A stretch of DNA of 34,065 bases from Entrophospora sp. SA101 (Eukaryota; Glomeromycota; Glomeromycetes; Entrophosporales; Entrophosporaceae): positions 54,385-88,449 of the forward strand of contig CAUDNR010000014.1 of the NCBI GenBank assembly GCA_958430865.1. Direction: 5' to 3'. Shown here piece by piece: positions 10,977 to 20,280 of this stretch. Every line of letters starts with the position of its first letter. Within the stretch, counting starts at the first letter, position 1. The notes below the pieces were generated by a model, which had not been told where the DNA came from, ran no database searches, and saw nothing but the letters and a program-made list of their open reading frames with translations. Made by a program: the position numbers and the translations under genes.

Positions 10977-11021
10977 GGGATAAGTTTTATCAAGTAGATA
11001 TCGGAAGCAAATTTTATTTAA

Positions 11022-11220
11022 TAATACAAAACCATTAATTTAACAATAATTATAGAACAACCGCCCTGTTTCTATTATCCATACCTAATAACAAGAAAAA
11101 ATAAATATATAACAATAATTATAAAATGACTATCTTGTTTCTATATCCACATCTAATAACAGAAATAAATATTATACAAAACTATTAATTTAACAATAAT
11201 TATAGAATGAATACCTTGTT
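11022..11220. repeat. AT-rich tandem repeat, about 2.5 units
   Basis: The phrase ACAAAAC(C/T)ATTAATTTAACAATAATTATAGAA starts at about 11025 and again at about 11175. A middle copy lacking its first part starts at 11111 (AACAATAATTATAAAATGA). Each is followed by a (C)CTTGTTTCTA...CATCTAATAAC or similar segment. Unit length is roughly 70-80 bp. Confidence 0.6.
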
Positions 11221-11385
11221 GTATCCTCCTTCAGCTTTTCCTTTAGTAGTTTCATTTATTGTTTTAAAAGTTTTAGTTTCTTTACAAAGTGCACATTTGA
11301 CATTTTACACTATTATACCTTGAAGATTTTTTAAAAGATAACAAGTTCGTCCATCCAATTCCCAGTTCTGCTTTATTTTTACTTG
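11212..11385 (-). pseudogene. Minus-strand exon relic with cysteine pair
   Basis: On the minus strand, one frame reads QVKIKQNWELDGRTCYLLKN, continues LQGIIV, hits a single TAA, then NVKCALCKETKTFKTI and NETTKGKAEGGYNK before a GTATTC donor-like site. One stop in about 58 codons, biased codon use and a CxxC pair make this look like a decayed coding exon, possibly of a zinc-binding protein. Family not recognised. Confidence 0.4.
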
Positions 11386-11549
11386 TTTTTCTATACTTCG
11401 GAGCCTACACTAATTTCTACACAGCTGCAACATAATTCTATATTGGGAATGCTAGTACTAAGTAAAGTATGTCAAAATTGCGGATGCTGACGAATTAAGT
11501 TAAAAAAGTGTTAAAAAATATATCTGTAAAGTTATAGTATGTGTTACAT

Positions 11550-11930
11550 ATTGACATGTCCCCACTTTAATTGAACAATAAAGTTTTTTACTTTAAAATT
11601 ACGTTACACGCATAAAAATTAGTGTAACATTTCGAATAAACGCGATAAAATTAAAGACCTATTTTAAAGCTGAAACTGGTTTACAGATTTGTACAAGACT
11701 ATTTGTATGGTATTGATCTTTCTTCTTGAGCAATTAAAATTTCGACAATGTTATTGTCATTTTAAGCAAGGAATAAAAAAAAATTTTGATCTCAGATTTT
11801 TTTTTTGTTGAATAAGCTATATATATATATAATACACACATTTTATGTATGTTTTTGCGTAATCAACAAAAACATCAGATCCAATTCTTTTGCCCTATAT
11901 TCTTTTTTTTTTTTGATATGAGGCTATAGT
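11550..11930 (+). repeat. LTR-like dispersed repeat, copy 1
   Basis: The second part (11695-11930) is collinear with 15781-16025. Both contain AAGACTATTTG, CTTTCTTCT, ATGTATGTTTTTGCGTAAT, ACAAAAACAT, ATCCAATTCTTTTGCC and a poly-T run ending in GAGGCTATA. In the other copy the next bases make a TATAAAAAGG box, so this could be the U3 part of an LTR, truncated here. The upstream limit (TGACATGTCCCC at about 11550) is a guess. Confidence 0.4.
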
Positions 11931-12579
11931 AACATCATGATCTGTATTATTGTTGTTGTAGTGGTAGAATCATCTGATTTTTTTCTTGTCACAGCATACT
12001 GCCATTGCTATAGCTACCAATGTTATTATTGGTGGTGGTAATAATAAAGAAACCTCTGATTCTGATAAATAATTCGAATAAGCATTTGTATTATGAATAG
12101 AAACTCTACATATTAATAAGGATAACAAAATTTACAAATCAAACTATTTATAGGTTCGAATCAAATCATATCACTAGCCGAAACTCTGTAATAAGAGAAT
12201 CTGGAAAAGCCAAAATTATTTTTGCAATTGCCAAATCTTTTGGCAACATTTTGGTTAACATGTATGGTATGAATCGTAATTAAATAGTATTGTAATAAAG
12301 TTTTAAGAATTTTGTTTCATAAAATTTGTTGAAGTGGCAAGTAGTAATTGAATTTTAAATTGAAATTTCATATAATTTACGTAATTATGTAATCACAAAA
12401 AATCATTGTTCCTGCATAAAAATATAAATGATAATATTATTATTGTTATAGTCATCATTATTGTTATTGTTATTGTTATTGTTATTGTTATTAATATATA
12501 ATAATAGCTTATGTTCAGAACCCGAAACTAAATTAGATAGGTTACTTCCAAAAATTACAGTTTGATATAGGGTTGACCC
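11931..12579. other. Intergenic, microsatellites, no gene seen
   Basis: Contains a GTTATT/GTTGTT-type microsatellite at about 12447-12495 and short GGTGGT/ATT tracts near 12030. A GGTTCGAATCA string at about 12153 resembles a Pol III B box, but no tRNA fold surrounds it. Confidence 0.4.
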
Positions 12580-12885
12580 ATGCTAAGATTGGCTGATAGA
12601 GACTATTTTTCCAAATTCACAAACATTGCATTTTCTAATGGTAAAATCCCCAGGTTTGTTTACGAATCAGTGTGGTTGGCGACATTTTTCTTTGCGAATT
12701 ATAGTGTAACCGGTGACCTTGATTTTTTCTTTATTAATGCAAATATAATGGTAGGGTTAGTGTTAATATATTTAAGTTTTAAATCCAATAGATTTTTCCC
12801 GATCCTCATATCTAGGAATAAATACAGGAGTGTGCGGAGGTTTGTGCAATCCCATGCCTTCACAAGAAGAAATGTATTAATATGA
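12580..12885 (+). CDS. Small hypothetical ORF, doubtful
   Basis: A 101-codon ATG-initiated open frame. It has two hydrophobic stretches (about residues 28-42, VYESVWLATFFFANY, and 54-67, ANIMVGLVLIYLSF) and a basic C-terminus (RSVRRFVQ...RRN). It sits directly upstream of the hAT-type element, with no introns, no recognisable family and no neighbouring partner. It may be a chance open frame or the remnant of a membrane protein. Confidence 0.2.
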   Translation: MLRLADRDYFSKFTNIAFSNGKIPRFVYESVWLATFFFANYSVTGDLDFFFINANIMVGLVLIYLSFKSNRFFPILISRNKYRSVRRFVQSHAFTRRNVLI

Positions 12886-12950
12886 ATGTTCAAAGGATAA
12901 AGATTGATCCTTTGAGTTTTTTGAATTTTGGACTATTGATGGACCATATT

Positions 12951-13420
12951 TAGAGGTTTTAATCATCTAAAAAAATCCTTAGTCGACTACTAGTTGGTTA
13001 AAATTTTCTTTAGTCGACTAAACTCTTTTTTTATAATAATAATATTTCGTTTTTTAATCAAAATGCTTCCACACAAAACCATGTGTTACGATTTTTTTTT
13101 TAAAGGTCTTCTGAAACCACCACTTAAAATCATTGGAACTTGAAACCAATGAACTATTGGACCTTGTATTGGAAGTGTTTATTCATTCGCATGTAAATTA
13201 TCATCAACAACACCACTACTATTGTCGTCATCATCACATTGATGGTATTGATACTCTTCCGCATAGAAAATTTCCATTTTGAATGATAAAACACGAAAAT
13301 CGTAATTGGCCAGACAATAATAATATTAGCATAGTAATAGTAATAGTAATAGTAATAGTAATTGACTAAATAGTCGACTATTAGTTGTTCAAAAAAAGTT
13401 TAGTCGATTTCCAACCTCTA
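12951..13420. mobile_element. hAT-type non-autonomous element (MITE), 470 bp
   Basis: An exact 8-bp direct repeat ACCATATT flanks the element (12943-12950 and 13421-13428). The ends are inverted repeats: left TAGAGGTTTTAATCATCTAA; right, read inwards, TAGAGGTTGGAAATCGACTA. Ends of this kind plus an 8-bp target duplication are diagnostic of the hAT superfamily. Subterminal copies of the palindrome TAGTCGACTA occur at 12980-12989, 13011-13020 and 13371-13380, with a partial TAGTCGA at 13401, as expected for transposase-binding sites. The interior has an AATAGT microsatellite (about 13330-13362) and no coding sequence. Confidence 0.85.
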
Positions 13421-13739
13421 ACCATATTAATATGGAATTCGATGTTTGGGGATTGCGTTACATACGAAATTTGAATCTTATGTATGTACTGGTAGTTAGA
13501 ATTTCATACATGCAATCAAAGCTAATATTTATATAGAAATAATGAAATTTGTCATTCATTTCTTTTTGATAAAGATTCTTACTATCACGGAGTTAAAAGC
13601 CCGAAAAAAAAATCTCTATTAGGCAGAATCATTTCATTTTTGCTTTTCGGGCAGAGTAATCAATCAGAAACGCAACAATCAACCTTGAAAGCAATTTATT
13701 TTCATTAACTGTCAACTTGAGATTTTGTTCTATAATATT

Positions 13740-14948
13740 ATGCCAAAGTTTAAACCAGCACCAAAAGACAAAGAAATAATAAACAAAGCCAATATTCGTG
13801 GCAAAATTAAGGATGTTATTTATTTTTCCCACTATAAAAAATACGCGATAGTTATTAATAAAGTTGCTCGCCTATATGCAATTAGATTAATTAACTATGA
13901 AGATGATGGTGGAGACGGAGTGGAAATATTAGCAGTTAAAAGATTTCCTGACTTGATAGGGTTTTATCTAACAAAGGAAGAAGTTGAGAATAAAGTCACA
14001 AGTATTAAAGATAATAATGATGGAGAAATAGATGAATGCAAATATAAATTTGAAACCCACGAGGAAGATATAGAAAATAATGTATTAATAATTGGAAGAA
14101 CAGGAAGCGGCAAATCTGCTTTGGCTAATGTAATCAGCAAATCTGATGAATTTGGAGAAAGTGGAAGTTCAGTTAGCCAAACTAAAGACTTCCAAATCAA
14201 AGATTTTGAATTGGAAGGGACAAAATATCGAGTGATTGATACTATTGGAGTCGGTGATACTAATTTATCACACGATAAGGTCATGTTAAAGTTGGCCGAG
14301 GCCATTCACTCAATGAAAAGAGGGATAAACCAAGTACTTGTGGTAGTGAGAGGAAGATTTACTGAGGAGGAAAGAGACCTTTTTGAATTAACTGAGAAGA
14401 TTTTCGAAAAAAGAATCATTAAAATCACGACCATTGTGAGAAATAATTTTGAATGCTTTGATAACCCTGAAGAGTGTGATAAAGATAAAAGAGATTTAAT
14501 AAATGAAAATAGAAAAATTGCTAGTTTAATTAATCGTTGCAATGGGATCATATATGTGAACAATCCTCAATTAAGTAAAAATGAACAAAGACGAAAAATT
14601 GATCAAGAAGATAGAGAAAAATCAAGAAAGATATTACTGAATCATTTGAAAACTTCTTGTCAAGTAAGTTACAAAATGGAACATTGGGATGAGATATGCG
14701 TAGGAATTAATGATTACATGAATGCAAAAAATTGGAAAGAAGAAAATGGGCCTACTACACAAAACTTATTAACTGATGCCTTAATTAAAAGAGAAATAAA
14801 GGAACTAAAACAAAACATCGTTGGAGAAATGAGAGCTCAGTCAAGTAATACAGAAGGCGGAGAGGTACACTGTCTAGCTAGTGTGCAATCTCATATGTTT
14901 AACGCAAATTTAAAATTCAAAATTCAAAATTTTTGCGTGATTACTTAA
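13740..14948 (+). CDS. AIG1-like (GIMAP-type) GTPase
   Basis: A single-exon 402-aa protein; I use the ATG at 13740 (MPKFKPAPKDK) because upstream codons offer only a TTG. Residues 1-110 form an extension with no match I recognise. The G domain follows: P-loop GRTGSGKS at 119-126, a switch-I-like SSVSQTKDF at about 143-151, and the G3 box DTIGVGD at 167-173, which resembles the DTPG/DT-G-hydrophobic box of AIG1/GIMAP proteins. The expected G4 base-specificity motif (T/N-K/R-x-D) is replaced by TTIVRNNFECF around 230-240, with no Asp in place. The C-terminal 100 residues are charged and helical, ending in a short hydrophobic tail. AIG1-type GTPases are known in several eukaryotes and are common in Glomeromycotina. 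An AATAAAA signal follows about 60 bp after the stop. Role unknown; probably GTP-binding with membrane or stress functions by analogy. Confidence 0.8.
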   Translation: MPKFKPAPKDKEIINKANIRGKIKDVIYFSHYKKYAIVINKVARLYAIRLINYEDDGGDGVEILAVKRFPDLIGFYLTKEEVENKVTSIKDNNDGEIDECKYKFETHEEDIENNVLIIGRTGSGKSALANVISKSDEFGESGSSVSQTKDFQIKDFELEGTKYRVIDTIGVGDTNLSHDKVMLKLAEAIHSMKRGINQVLVVVRGRFTEEERDLFELTEKIFEKRIIKITTIVRNNFECFDNPEECDKDKRDLINENRKIASLINRCNGIIYVNNPQLSKNEQRRKIDQEDREKSRKILLNHLKTSCQVSYKMEHWDEICVGINDYMNAKNWKEENGPTTQNLLTDALIKREIKELKQNIVGEMRAQSSNTEGGEVHCLASVQSHMFNANLKFKIQNFCVIT

Positions 14949-15600
14949 TATATTTTTTTTTTATTGTATTTTATAAACCTGTAATTCAGTTTTACTTTTT
15001 ATTTCTGTAATAAAAACGAATTACTTTTAAATTAAATTATTTTAATTAAATCTTTGGCTTGAAAATAAACTTGCATTTTTAAATCAATTAATAATTCTTT
15101 AATAATGTTCACTTCACACATTTGATTAAGATTAATAAATAATTTTAGAAACGAGGCATTTATTCTAATTTCCACACAATTCGGTTAGATTTGCACTTCG
15201 CAAATTCCTAACAGTGACCACCGTGGTAGTAAGCTCCTAAGTCTAGTTATTCACTAATTACCTATATAATGAATTTTTTTATGATTACGTCCAATAATTT
15301 ATAATTCCATAAGTTCAAACTATTAGTGTAGTTAGTTATTATCCATATAAATATCCGCAGTTGCAGATATTTTTTGTGGATAACTGCATGTTTGAGACAC
15401 ATACAAAAAAAAGAATTGGACCTAATGTTTTTGTTAATTGCGCAAAAACGAACATACAGTAATAGCAATCAATAAGATTTGTGTATTATACTGTATACCC
15501 TATGTTTTGAGATATTCATGCAAAATTTCATATTTTAGTATTTTTTTTTATCACAAAGTTTCTTGCTTAAGCTTTTATTAATTGTTCGAAAACTAACATA
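14949..15600. other. Intergenic, no gene seen
   Basis: AT-rich 3' flank of the GTPase. Contains a small imperfect hairpin near 15185-15215 (TTAGATTTGC, ACTTC loop, GCAAATTCCTAA) next to ACCACCGTGGT, and TATCCGCAGTTGCAG with an inverted near-match ATCCACAAA nearby (15352-15395, on opposite strands). These look like fragments of small repeats. Confidence 0.35.
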
Positions 15601-15780
15601 ATAATAACACTGTTTAGTTCTAATAGATTAAAAATCCTATATTTTACTTTTTAGCAATATATTTATTTTTATTGTTTAAACGATTTTTTTAGAAATTTAA
15701 TATAAACTTTAGAATTATTAAAATGGTTTAGTCAATATACTTTGCCTACAAAGGCGGACGGAATTGGATACAACAGTACT
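15600..15780 (+). repeat. Dispersed repeat, copy 2 (first copy at 7735-7920)
   Basis: Collinear with 7735-7920 through TTTTAGCAATATAT, TTAGTCAATATA and GGATACAACAGTACTAA. It abuts the LTR-like repeat copy 2 at 15781, whereas the copy at 7735-7920 and LTR-like copy 1 are not adjacent to each other. The join here may be the original arrangement or a nested insertion. Confidence 0.5.
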
Positions 15781-16233
15781 AAGACTATTTGCATAGCCTT
15801 AATCTTTCTTCTCGAGTGATTAAAATTTGCAATTATCATATTGATAAAAATTATCTTCGCTTAAAAAAATTTGAAATATGAAGTTTTGCATGAATATAAT
15901 AATATAATACATAAATTTATTGGTTGATGATGTTATGTATGTTTTTGCGTAATTAACAAAAACATTGAATCCAATTCTTTTGCCTTATATTCTTTCTTTT
16001 TTTTTTTTTTACATTTGAGGCTATAAAAAGGAAAAAAAATCGCTCAAGAAATCAATTCATTCCTGTGAAATTCGGGATTTACTTTAGGATATTCTTTGCT
16101 TAGGCTGGTTTTGATTTTAATTAGTTAGTTCAACTAGTTGTCTTTCCGAGGCGAACTTATTTATAATAAAACAAATTAGTCACAAGTGAATAAAAGGAGC
16201 TTTATAGTGTGAGATCAAAATCCGCGTCTCACA
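15781..16233 (+). repeat. LTR-like repeat, copy 2, with TATA box
   Basis: 15781-16025 matches 11695-11930. Directly after the shared part is a TATA box (GGCTATAAAAAGG at 16018-16030). About 140-170 bp downstream are poly(A)-signal-like TAATAAAAC and GTGAATAAAAGG. The region closes with an inverted repeat TGTGAGA (16208-16214) / TCTCACA (16227-16233). TATA box then AATAAA then a TG..CA-type end would fit a solo LTR or truncated LTR retrotransposon. No reverse transcriptase or integrase is visible nearby, so the assignment is tentative. Confidence 0.4.
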
Positions 16234-17084
16234 GTAAATCTCAATATTTTATTTATTTAAATGCCAACAATATTAATAAACTTTCTTCCAATTTATTTAT
16301 ATAACAATTTCCGCAAATGTATATTTATGCTTTACTCTCAAAACTATCTTTCACTATCATTAAACAATTCCTTGTAATAGGAAATATTAAACAATATCTT
16401 CTTTAGATTTACAATATATATCCTGATCATGTTTCTTGGCGGGTGCCCTCTAGCTGTTGCTGCCTTGGTTCCTCAATATTTCACTTCTGCCTTATTTTTT
16501 TTACTTCCTCCAGGTAAGTTTCCAGTAATGGTTGCCTTTTCCTCTTTACTACCAAGTCAGGTACGTATCTAAAAAACTACTAAATAAAATTCATTAAATA
16601 TTACCTCACTAAAAAGAAAAGAAAAGAAATAAAAAATAATAAAAATAAGAGACAAATATAAAATAATTATGCACGGGATCAGTATGAATTCATTGTTAGA
16701 GATAGATTTAATATAATTACGAAAATATAAAAATTCGATGGCAACAACAAGAACAAGGTCAAAGACAGTGTTATTTATTAAATTATTATTATGATGTTAA
16801 TGTTGATGATGATCGATAGGAGTAATGGTAGTGGTGATGGTACATGGAATTGGGAAAATTGCGGCGTTGTTTGTATATGTTAAAGGTTCTATCATATAGT
16901 TCTCTGTAGGATTATTTTCAAGTTATTCCTAAAGTGATCCAACCATTTAAATTCCTTCGTTTAAATTTAACCTGAGAATTAAAGGTTAGTTGCATTTTAG
17001 AATGTTAGAATATTTACTTCGTTGTTTTTTCCGATTTTCTTTTCGTGCAACTTTCCTAAATCATTTCCTATTTATTAATTTTCC
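16234..17084. other. Intergenic; faint minus-strand coding relic
   Basis: Mostly AT-rich. Between about 16575 and 16430 the minus strand reads PDLVVKRKRQPLLETYLEEV, then KKIRQK, a stop and NIEEPRQQQLEGTRQE, which looks like decayed coding sequence of a charged helical protein. No family recognised. Confidence 0.3.
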
Positions 17085-17996
17085 GTGCAGTCTTGGTAAA
17101 CTCCACCCTCCCTGGATCATTGTATCATCAGGGGTACTGTGGTCAGATTAGCCTTGTATACATGAGAAACGTGTGAATGAATGTAATGTATTCAAGGTGG
17201 CACGTGTGCTTCAACGCTTGTAATTTTCCAATAATCAAACATCATATATCGAAATGTTTCCTTTTCAACTTGACATCTTGTAATTAATTATAATAATATT
17301 AATATTAATAATGATTACGGAAAGCAAAAACGAAATACCAATTATTTGCTATTGATAAGAATCTTATAATTATCCAACAAGATCTGCTCCTCGTTTTGAT
17401 TCCAATTAAAATATTTATAAAATAAAATAAATTATATCAAATACAAATAAAAAAATAGTATCTATGACTAGTTATAAATACATCTTCAGAGCCAAACCAT
17501 ACCAAACAACAACAACACTCACGCCTTGTCACCTTTCTCGAAAAAAATAATCAATCGCGTAAAAAAAAATCTTTGTACAACATCAAGTGCCAATAATAAT
17601 TGTTGATCTTTTTTTTTTAACGCGCATCAACCAAACGTCTTTTCTTTTTCAAAATGCCAAGAAAAAAAGACAATGCGGTGGAAGTGAAGATCATAAGAAT
17701 GGTGATGATTATTGCCGCTTGTATTCACTCTAATTTCTAAATAAAAAACAATGTCTCAACGAAACCAAAGCAAAAGCAAACAATAATGTGGTGTTAAAGT
17801 TTCATTCAAGTGTTTATTAAAGAATGGTGGTTATTGCGACGTATAACTTCCATAATCACATAAACAATAATGTATTTATCAACAACTACTTTGGTAGTGG
17901 TAGTCTGATTGATGATATTTGATGATAATGATGATGACCACAACAGCAACGACGACGTTTATCGTCATTCTAGTTTTAATATATAATAATAATAAA
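17085..17996 (+). repeat. Duplicated 5' region, copy B
   Basis: Diverged direct copy of 1860-2840. Upstream homology ends at an ATG at 17654 opening MPRKKDNAVEVKIIRM, the counterpart of MPRDKRRQEDEITER at 2712. The start of the intron differs, with roughly 200 bp extra in this copy, and similarity resumes at 17967 (CATTCTAGTTTTAATATATAATAA). Nothing resembling the downstream exons of the SGPP-family gene follows, so this is an orphan promoter and first-exon copy, or a gene whose body has been replaced. Confidence 0.7.
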
Positions 17997-18064
17997 ATGA
18001 AAATTAAAAGTGAAAGAAACCTAACAAGAAGACCCTGACTAACACAACCACCACAGCTACCACA

Positions 18065-18290
18065 ATGTCAAAACTACTTCAAGAACAACAGCAACAACTT
18101 TATATTAATATTAATGTTGGTGGTGATGATAATGAAGATGATAGTGATGACGATAATAATAAGTGATAATGATAATGGTGATAATGGCAATAATGATGAT
18201 AACAGCAATAATAATAATAATGACAATAATGCTGGTAGTGATGATGATAATAATAATTATAATAATAATAATGGTGACAATAATATGTCT
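18065..18290 (+). repeat. GAT/AAT-rich low-complexity tract
   Basis: Starts with an ATG at 18065 reading MSKLLQEQQQQLYININVGG and an Asp/Asn-rich tail to a TGA at about 18164, then continues as irregular GAT/AAT triplet repeats to about 18290. The open frames across it are Asp/Asn homopolymer-like and not evidence of a gene, although the first 33 codons could be an exon of whatever transcript copy B drives. Confidence 0.5.
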
Positions 18291-18359
18291 AATAATAGGT
18301 TAATTAGGATAGGATTACATGTAAAAATTTGTAAATATTTAATGATGTATTGAATTTTA

Positions 18360-18850
18360 GATAAATAAACGTGGTTTCAAGGCCTCATTTTAGCAATATA
18401 TAATAATGACAATGGTTAATATTTTATTTATTATATTTATATACTAATACATAAATGTCCGACCACCTGATGATCATTTTAATAATTGGGAAACTTATAC
18501 CTCACGCAGTTCAAAACTTTATTAACCAAACCGGAACTGGTGCATTAAGTAAACATGTTTTTAAAAGTTAATTTGCATATAAACTTAAAGTCTCGTCGAG
18601 TTTGCATTATTAATGAATTTAGGATGAAAATTTTAAATTAGACAAAAAATCCCGTGATTTTTATGAAAATTTTGAGCTTAGTAAAAACCTTCAAAACTCC
18701 GTTGAATCATGGATTACGTCATTAAGTTCACTTAAAATACTTTGAATTATATATGATTAAAATTTGAGAAAAATTGATAAAATATTGACAACAAAATGTA
18801 AAACCTTAAAATTTTCATTTTGTCAACTTTATTAATAAAGTGTTTTATAA
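18360..18850. other. Intergenic; possible FAR1/MULE-type fragment
   Basis: Around 18458-18520 the plus strand reads VRPPDDHFNNWETYTSRSSK before a stop. This recalls the start of FAR1-like DNA-binding domains of fungal MULE-derived proteins, but it is only about 20 codons. No gene supported. Confidence 0.2.
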
Positions 18851-19033
18851 TTACGGGGTGGATGGGTACTTTTTTAGACCCCTTTCACGAACTAATTTAT
18901 GCTGACACTCTATTGTAGATATATGTAATCCATTACGTTGAGCACGTTTTATTAATGAAATAATATACATTACAACAAAGAAATTTGACCTTTTATTACA
19001 TGTAAAGATTCCGATTGAAAATTTGCTTTTGGA
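18851..19033 (-). pseudogene. Minus-strand exon relic, unknown family
   Basis: An uninterrupted minus-strand frame of about 60 codons ends at a TAA at 18851. Its most conserved-looking part is KRAQRNGLHISTIECQHKLV followed by RERGLKKYPSTP. Composition and lack of stops in this AT-rich setting suggest coding origin. It has no clear start codon or splice partner, so I treat it as an exon remnant. Cysteines and a His (IECQH) are present but do not define a known finger. Confidence 0.35.
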
Positions 19034-19282
19034 CTATTTGTTAAATGCTTCCATTAATAACACACCAAACTTTTCGAAGCTTTTGTAATTTGGAGATTTT
19101 GATATCAAGTACAAATCTACTTAGTAAAATAAGAAAGGTTTTATTTAAGATAACGTTGCTTTTTTAGTGAGGACTATTTTCATTTGACGTTACACAACTC
19201 AGGTGGTTCGGATATTTATGGTGGGGAGTGTAGAAGTGCAGTTTTTTGAGGATATCAAAACTAATTTTGAAAATCAATTTAG

Positions 19283-19672
19283 AAAAGTAAAGGATCGTTT
19301 ACCTGCTCAATCAGGAAAAGATATCATGCTATAAATAATGAATATGATAGTCAAAAAAATAATTATGATGATAACATTTATGCTGCTAAAATTATCAATG
19401 TCAACGATAGAAAATTTGACAAAAAAAGAATAATTAAATATAGAAATGAAAATTGATGTTTTGAAAAATATTGATTGGACCATGAGAATATTATAAAGGT
19501 AGTTGATGGTTATTTTGACGAGGAGAATATAATAATCATTCTATCTTATCTTTGCAGAAGGAGTCTTGAGGACTATATTAAAACATTAAATGATTTTATA
19601 AATTTCCAACACCGGAAAAATTTGGCATTCCAAATTTGTTCAGCTATAAAGGCAAGAACATTTCTATTATAG
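19283..19672 (+). pseudogene. Protein kinase N-lobe relic
   Basis: A single plus-strand frame encodes a kinase N-terminal lobe with two in-frame stops (near 19456 and 19468). Visible in order: a glycine-loop-like SKGSF, then AINNEYDS, IYAAKIINV with the ATP-binding Lys, DHENIIKVVDGYFDEENIII (the alpha-C to beta-5 region), the hinge-like LSYLCRRSLEDYIKTL, and RKNLAFQICSAIKA (helix E). The sequence stops before any HRD or DFG motif. Two stops and the missing C-lobe make it non-functional. The 'SLEDYI' style suggests a Ser/Thr CAMK- or ULK-like kinase rather than the family of the intact kinase at 25428. Confidence 0.6.
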
Positions 19673-19809
19673 TTTTATTAATATTATATTCATATATTAT
19701 ATTAAACATTACCATAGTTGTATACTACATATAGTAGCATTTTGATTTTTTACTCCCTCCAAAATCTATCATTTTTTAAATGATTTTTTTTTTACATTCA
19801 TAAGTATAC

Positions 19810-20010
19810 ATGGGATGGTAATTGCTTAATTACCGTAAATATGTAATGTGTAATTATTGTAATTAATTACCACTTTCCCTCTTTAAAAACGTAATTACGA
19901 AATTAATTACGGACAACGAATTATTTATTGGAAATATCATAATAATAATACAAGTCACACCCGTTATAACGACACTCCAAAAATATCATTATAACGGGAG
20001 TTCCATATTG
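19810..20010. repeat. TAATTAC-rich palindromes and GTTATAACG inverted repeat
   Basis: 19817-19834 is a hairpin (GGTAATT, GCTT loop, AATTACC), followed by GTAATTATTGTAATTAATTACC and CGTAATTACGAAATTAATTACG. At 19965-20000 CCCGTTATAACG faces CATTATAACGGG. These resemble ends of small DNA transposons, but I could not pair them into an element with target duplications. Confidence 0.4.
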
Positions 20011-20280
20011 AAGTCATATGAGAATCATCGTCACGTGATTTTATAATTTATATATATTTTTTTTATTTCATTCATGTTTTTTATACATTGTATTAATTAT
20101 TCTATCAGGAATTGAACCAGCATTATACGGAAGTGTTACCAGCATTTTCCATGATGCTGGTCAATTTTGGTCTCGGACCCTTGGTCGGTCCACAATTTAC
20201 TATCTCACAATATGCTGGATGAGAACATATCACATCATCTTGCTGGGACACAACATTTTTCCATGTTAAAAGTAGGACAT

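Noticed and set aside
12150..12166. GGTTCGAATCA string resembling a tRNA B box
   Set aside because: No matching A box, anticodon arm or acceptor pairing within the surrounding 100 bases.
13629..14563. Minus-strand open frames antisense to the GTPase gene
   Set aside because: Shadows of the strong plus-strand coding sequence; composition mirrors its codons.
18114..18353. 79-codon Asp/Asn-rich open frame
   Set aside because: Produced by GAT/AAT triplet repeats; it does not begin with ATG and has no splice support.
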